From Streptomyces sp. BV286 (GTDB taxonomy: Bacteria; Actinomycetota; Actinomycetes; Streptomycetales; Streptomycetaceae), in NCBI RefSeq assembly GCF_019090165.1, contig NZ_JAHRIB010000206.1:1-64000 (forward strand): a DNA stretch of 64,000 nucleotides. The letters are read 5' to 3'. How positions within the stretch are numbered: the first letter of the stretch is position 1; each line of letters opens with the position of its first letter. The notes below the pieces were generated by a model. The model searched no databases. It was not told where the DNA came from and saw only the letters and a list, made by a program, of their open reading frames with translations. Shown piece after piece: positions 61,628 through 64,000 of this stretch. The translations under genes were made by a program, and so were the position numbers.

Positions 61628-62968
61628 CTACGGGATCTTGTAGCCCGCGTTGTCGGAGAAGTCCTGGTCGATGGCGCGGGCGGCCTTTTCCAGGGCGCTC
61701 TTGGGGTCGGCGCCGCCGTAGACGGAGTTCAGGGCCTCGCTGAACTTCGTGGTGATCACGGGGTATCCGGCGGTCACCGGGCGGGTGACGGCGACGCAGG
61801 AGGAGGTGATGTCGCTGTCGCCGCAGGGCTTGGCGAGCTGGTCGGCGAAGAGCTGGAGCGGGCCGCCCTGCTGGTAGAGGCTGCTCTTGGCGAGTGCCGT
61901 CCTGGTGGCGGGGACCGCCCCGTTGGCGGTCGTCATGGCGGTGACGTTGGCGTCATCCAGGAGGGTGTCCAGGAAAGTGCCGGCGGCCTTGGCGTTCTTG
62001 GTGTCGGCGCCGATGCCCCAGGCCCAGGAGCCCTGGCCGGTCTTGGGTCCGTTGCCGAAGTCGGGCAGCGGCAGGACGACGAGGTCGTCACCGAGGGCCT
62101 TGCTGTAGGCGGGGTACATCCAGTGGCCGACCCAGCTCAGGGCGACGCGGCCCTTGGCGAAGGCGTTGCCGTCGGTGTTGGGGTCGACGTATGTCTTCCA
62201 GGACTGGAAGGTCTTCATGGCCGAGACCACGGCCGGGGTGTCGAGGGCGCCTTCCGCCTTGCCGTCCTTGATGAGGGAGCCGCCCGCGGACCAGACGATC
62301 GGGGCGAAGCCGTAGGTGCCCCACTCGTTGGCGTAGCCGCCGGTCTCCTGGAGGTCGAGGGGCTTGCCGTCGGAGTCCTTGGCCTTCAGGGTCTTGAGCG
62401 CGGCGGTGAACTGCTGCGCGGTCCAGGCGTCGGACAGGCTGGTCGGGTACTTCACCCCGGCCGCGTCCAGCAGCTTCTTGTTGCCGTACATGCCGAGCCC
62501 GGAGTCGAACATGCCCAGGCCGTAGTGCTTGCCGTCGACCTCGCCCTGCGCCTTGTTCGCGTCGGTGGCGTTGTCCATGGTCTTGGTGGAGACGTAGGTG
62601 TCGATCGGGGCGAGCTTCTTGTTGTAGACGAAGTTCGCCATGGTCGGGCCGTCGAACTCCATCACGTCCGGCAGCTTGGAGGCGTCGGTGGCGGTGATGG
62701 TCTTGGTGTAGTCGGCCTCGGGGATCAGTTTCAGGTCGACCTTGATCTTGTTCTGCGAGGAGTTGAAGGCCTTCACCGCGTTCTGCAGCGCACTGGCCTC
62801 GCTCTTCTGGCCCTGGTGGGCCCAGACACTGATGGTGCCCTTGCCGCTGCCCGCCTCGGCGGAGGCGTCGGTGCCGCCGCCCGAGCCGCAGGCGGCCAGG
62901 GCCACCAGGGGGGCCAGGGCCAGGGCTGTACATACGGTGCGGCGGTACTTTCTGCTGTTCGAGCTCAT
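61628..62968 (-). CDS. Sugar-binding lipoprotein of an ABC importer
   Basis: 446 residues. Signal peptide with lipobox LAAC (Cys27). Family 1 solute-binding fold: GTISVWAHQGQKSEASALQN, IKVDLKLIPEADYTKTITA, DVMEFDGPTMANFVYNKKLA, and a late NGAVPATRTA. The ligand is probably an oligosaccharide; plant-glycan enzymes elsewhere in the window (GH43, GH78) are compatible but do not prove a link. First structural gene after the LacI regulator. Confidence 0.92.
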   Translation of the reverse strand: MSSNSRKYRRTVCTALALAPLVALAACGSGGGTDASAEAGSGKGTISVWAHQGQKSEASALQNAVKAFNSSQNKIKVDLKLIPEADYTKTITATDASKLPDVMEFDGPTMANFVYNKKLAPIDTYVSTKTMDNATDANKAQGEVDGKHYGLGMFDSGLGMYGNKKLLDAAGVKYPTSLSDAWTAQQFTAALKTLKAKDSDGKPLDLQETGGYANEWGTYGFAPIVWSAGGSLIKDGKAEGALDTPAVVSAMKTFQSWKTYVDPNTDGNAFAKGRVALSWVGHWMYPAYSKALGDDLVVLPLPDFGNGPKTGQGSWAWGIGADTKNAKAAGTFLDTLLDDANVTAMTTANGAVPATRTALAKSSLYQQGGPLQLFADQLAKPCGDSDITSSCVAVTRPVTAGYPVITTKFSEALNSVYGGADPKSALEKAARAIDQDFSDNAGYKIP

Positions 62969-63044
62969 GGCTGTGCCTCCGTGCTGTGGCGAGGGTTCGA
63001 CGTGCTGATGTGCTTGCCGGGCATGGGGTGCAGTGCTCAGGCAG

Positions 63045-64000
63045 CTACTGCGGGCCGCGCGGGCGCGGCGGGGCGGTGGTCTCGCGCAGGACGAGGCGGA
63101 TGGGCATCTGCACCTGCTCGGCGGGCGGTTCGGCGTTGGGTTCGTCCAGCTGGCGCAGCAGCAGCCGGGCGGCCTGGGCGCCCTGCTCGGCGACCGGCTG
63201 GGCGACGGTGGTCAGGCCGACCACGTCGGCGAGTTCGTGGTCGTCGAAGCCGACGACCGACACGTCGTCGGGGACCCTGAGGCGGTGACGGCGCAGTGCG
63301 CGCAGGGCGCCCATCGCCATCTCGTCGGACTGCGCGAACACGGCGGTCGGCGGCCGGGAGGCGGCCAGCAGTTCGGTCATCGCCCGCTCGCCGCCCTCGA
63401 CGGTGTAGTCACCGTCGGCCTCCAGGGCCGGGTCGTGCTCGATCCCGGCCTCGGTCAGCACGTCCAGGTAGGCGTTGCGGCGTTCGACCGGGGTGGTCCA
63501 GTGCAGGGGTCCGCTGGAGCCGCTGATCATGCCGATGCGGCGGTGGCCGAGGTTGACCAGATGCCGTACGGCGCTCTCGGTGCCGGCCCGGTCGTCGATG
63601 CCGACGACGGTGAAACCGGGCCGGGGGCCGCCGACCGTGGTGGCCAGCGGCACCCCCAGTGAGCTCAGTGCGGCCGACTCCGCATCGTCGGGAATGAGGA
63701 GCGACAGCACCGCGTCCACGCGCTTGCGGACCGGCAGCTTGGTGAAGAAACGCTTGCGTGTCTCCGGCGAGCCCAGGTTGTACAGCAGCACGTCGTAGCC
63801 GGCGGCACTGAACTCGCGCTCGGCGGCGTCCAGAACGGTGCCGAAGAACCAGCGGCCCACGTACGGGACCACGACTCCGATGGTGTAGGTGCGCCCGCTC
63901 GCCAGGCTGGAGGCGGAACGTGAGGCGGTGTAGCCGAGCTGGGCGGCGACCTCCGCGATCTGCGCCCGTACCTCCTCCGACACCCCCGGTCGGCCGCGGA
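63045..64000 (-). CDS. LacI-family regulator, N-terminal HTH cut by the right edge
   Basis: The frame is open to the window end; the visible part starts within RGRPGVSEEVRAQIAEVAAQ then LGYTASRSASSLASGRTYTI, the end of the LacI HTH and the hinge helix. The sugar-binding domain follows (IGVVVPYVGRWFFGTVLDAA ... GIDDRAGTESAVRHLVNLGH ... VFAQSDEMAMGALRAL ... DVSVVGFDDHELA). It ends 76 bp before the binding-protein gene, in the same direction, and probably represses the importer. Confidence 0.92.
   Translation of the reverse strand, partial: RGRPGVSEEVRAQIAEVAAQLGYTASRSASSLASGRTYTIGVVVPYVGRWFFGTVLDAAEREFSAAGYDVLLYNLGSPETRKRFFTKLPVRKRVDAVLSLLIPDDAESAALSSLGVPLATTVGGPRPGFTVVGIDDRAGTESAVRHLVNLGHRRIGMISGSSGPLHWTTPVERRNAYLDVLTEAGIEHDPALEADGDYTVEGGERAMTELLAASRPPTAVFAQSDEMAMGALRALRRHRLRVPDDVSVVGFDDHELADVVGLTTVAQPVAEQGAQAARLLLRQLDEPNAEPPAEQVQMPIRLVLRETTAPPRPRGPQ

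Noticed and set aside
1-64000. tRNA, rRNA or integrase/att-site evidence for an integrated element
   Set aside because: I found no tRNA-like cloverleaf, no tyrosine or serine integrase and no direct repeats that would mark att sites; mobile DNA here is insertion-sequence type.

Overview
The window is high-GC DNA with Streptomyces-type codon use (strong G/C bias at third positions, long open frames on the antisense of real genes, GTG and TTG starts, GGAGG-type ribosome sites). Telomere-associated Tap, DUF6083/DUF6313/DUF6879-type families, CGNR regulators, IS110/ISAs1/IS701/IS5/IS256 transposase pieces and many broken genes point to an accessory arm of a Streptomyces linear chromosome, or a large linear plasmid of that group. 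No rRNA, tRNA, CRISPR array or core biosynthetic operon was seen.

Layout. 1-1100: edge of a MerR-type gene, then about 1 kb of non-coding, partly repetitive DNA. 1112-3653: quinone oxidoreductase, old-yellow-enzyme reductase and MarR regulator behind two copies of a palindromic operator. 3940-8197: metallo-beta-lactamase-fold hydrolase, then IS701 debris, an intact IS110 transposase and an ISAs1 transposase with a C-terminal frameshift. 8125-17056: accessory patchwork with a GNAT enzyme, a headless Pycsar effector, a broken DUF6195-like gene, two tandem 38-residue secreted-peptide genes not previously called by length-limited gene finding, an RHS scar, Tap plus a small XRE protein, DUF6879 and DUF6083 wrecks, and a DUF6313 pair.

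17542-29815 is the best-organised module: eight overlapping genes read leftwards from one iron-box promoter (siderophore-interacting protein fused to a methyltransferase-like domain, lipoprotein, two FecCD-type permeases, ATPase, Fes-like esterase and a heterodimeric exporter-fold ABC pair), with a double-length AraC regulator read the other way. The genes together describe ferric-siderophore capture, import, reduction or hydrolysis, and iron-responsive control; no siderophore synthesis genes are present.

30202-36944: plant-polysaccharide genes (GH43 arabinofuranosidase with AbfB domain, GH78 rhamnosidase) plus a macro-domain/LamG chimera. 37147-42224: CGNR regulator, AEC transporter with aminotransferase, cysteine-desulfurase-like enzyme, LysR. 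42260-47697: an acyl-CoA catabolic operon in decay (intact acyl-CoA dehydrogenase and enoyl-CoA hydratase, frameshifted SDR, ruined acyl-CoA ligase) with its TetR regulator. 47795-51320: IS110 and IS5 remains, a Fic-like toxin/antitoxin pair, a NACHT-like tail, and a gene ending in an octanucleotide repeat. 51901-58023: class II amidotransferase, then an XRE/MmyB regulator divergent from an AKR - alcohol dehydrogenase (frameshifted) - AKR - flavodoxin operon. 58523-64000: DUF4259 gene, IS256 fragment, and a LacI-controlled sugar ABC importer running off the right edge.

Most striking observations: the tandem secreted Cys-Cys peptides; polymerase-B-like motifs in Tap; complementary degenerate ATP sites in the exporter-fold pair; the reductase-methyltransferase fusion; the Pycsar remnant; and a large number of single-base lesions, several in homopolymers, which could be real decay or sequencing error.
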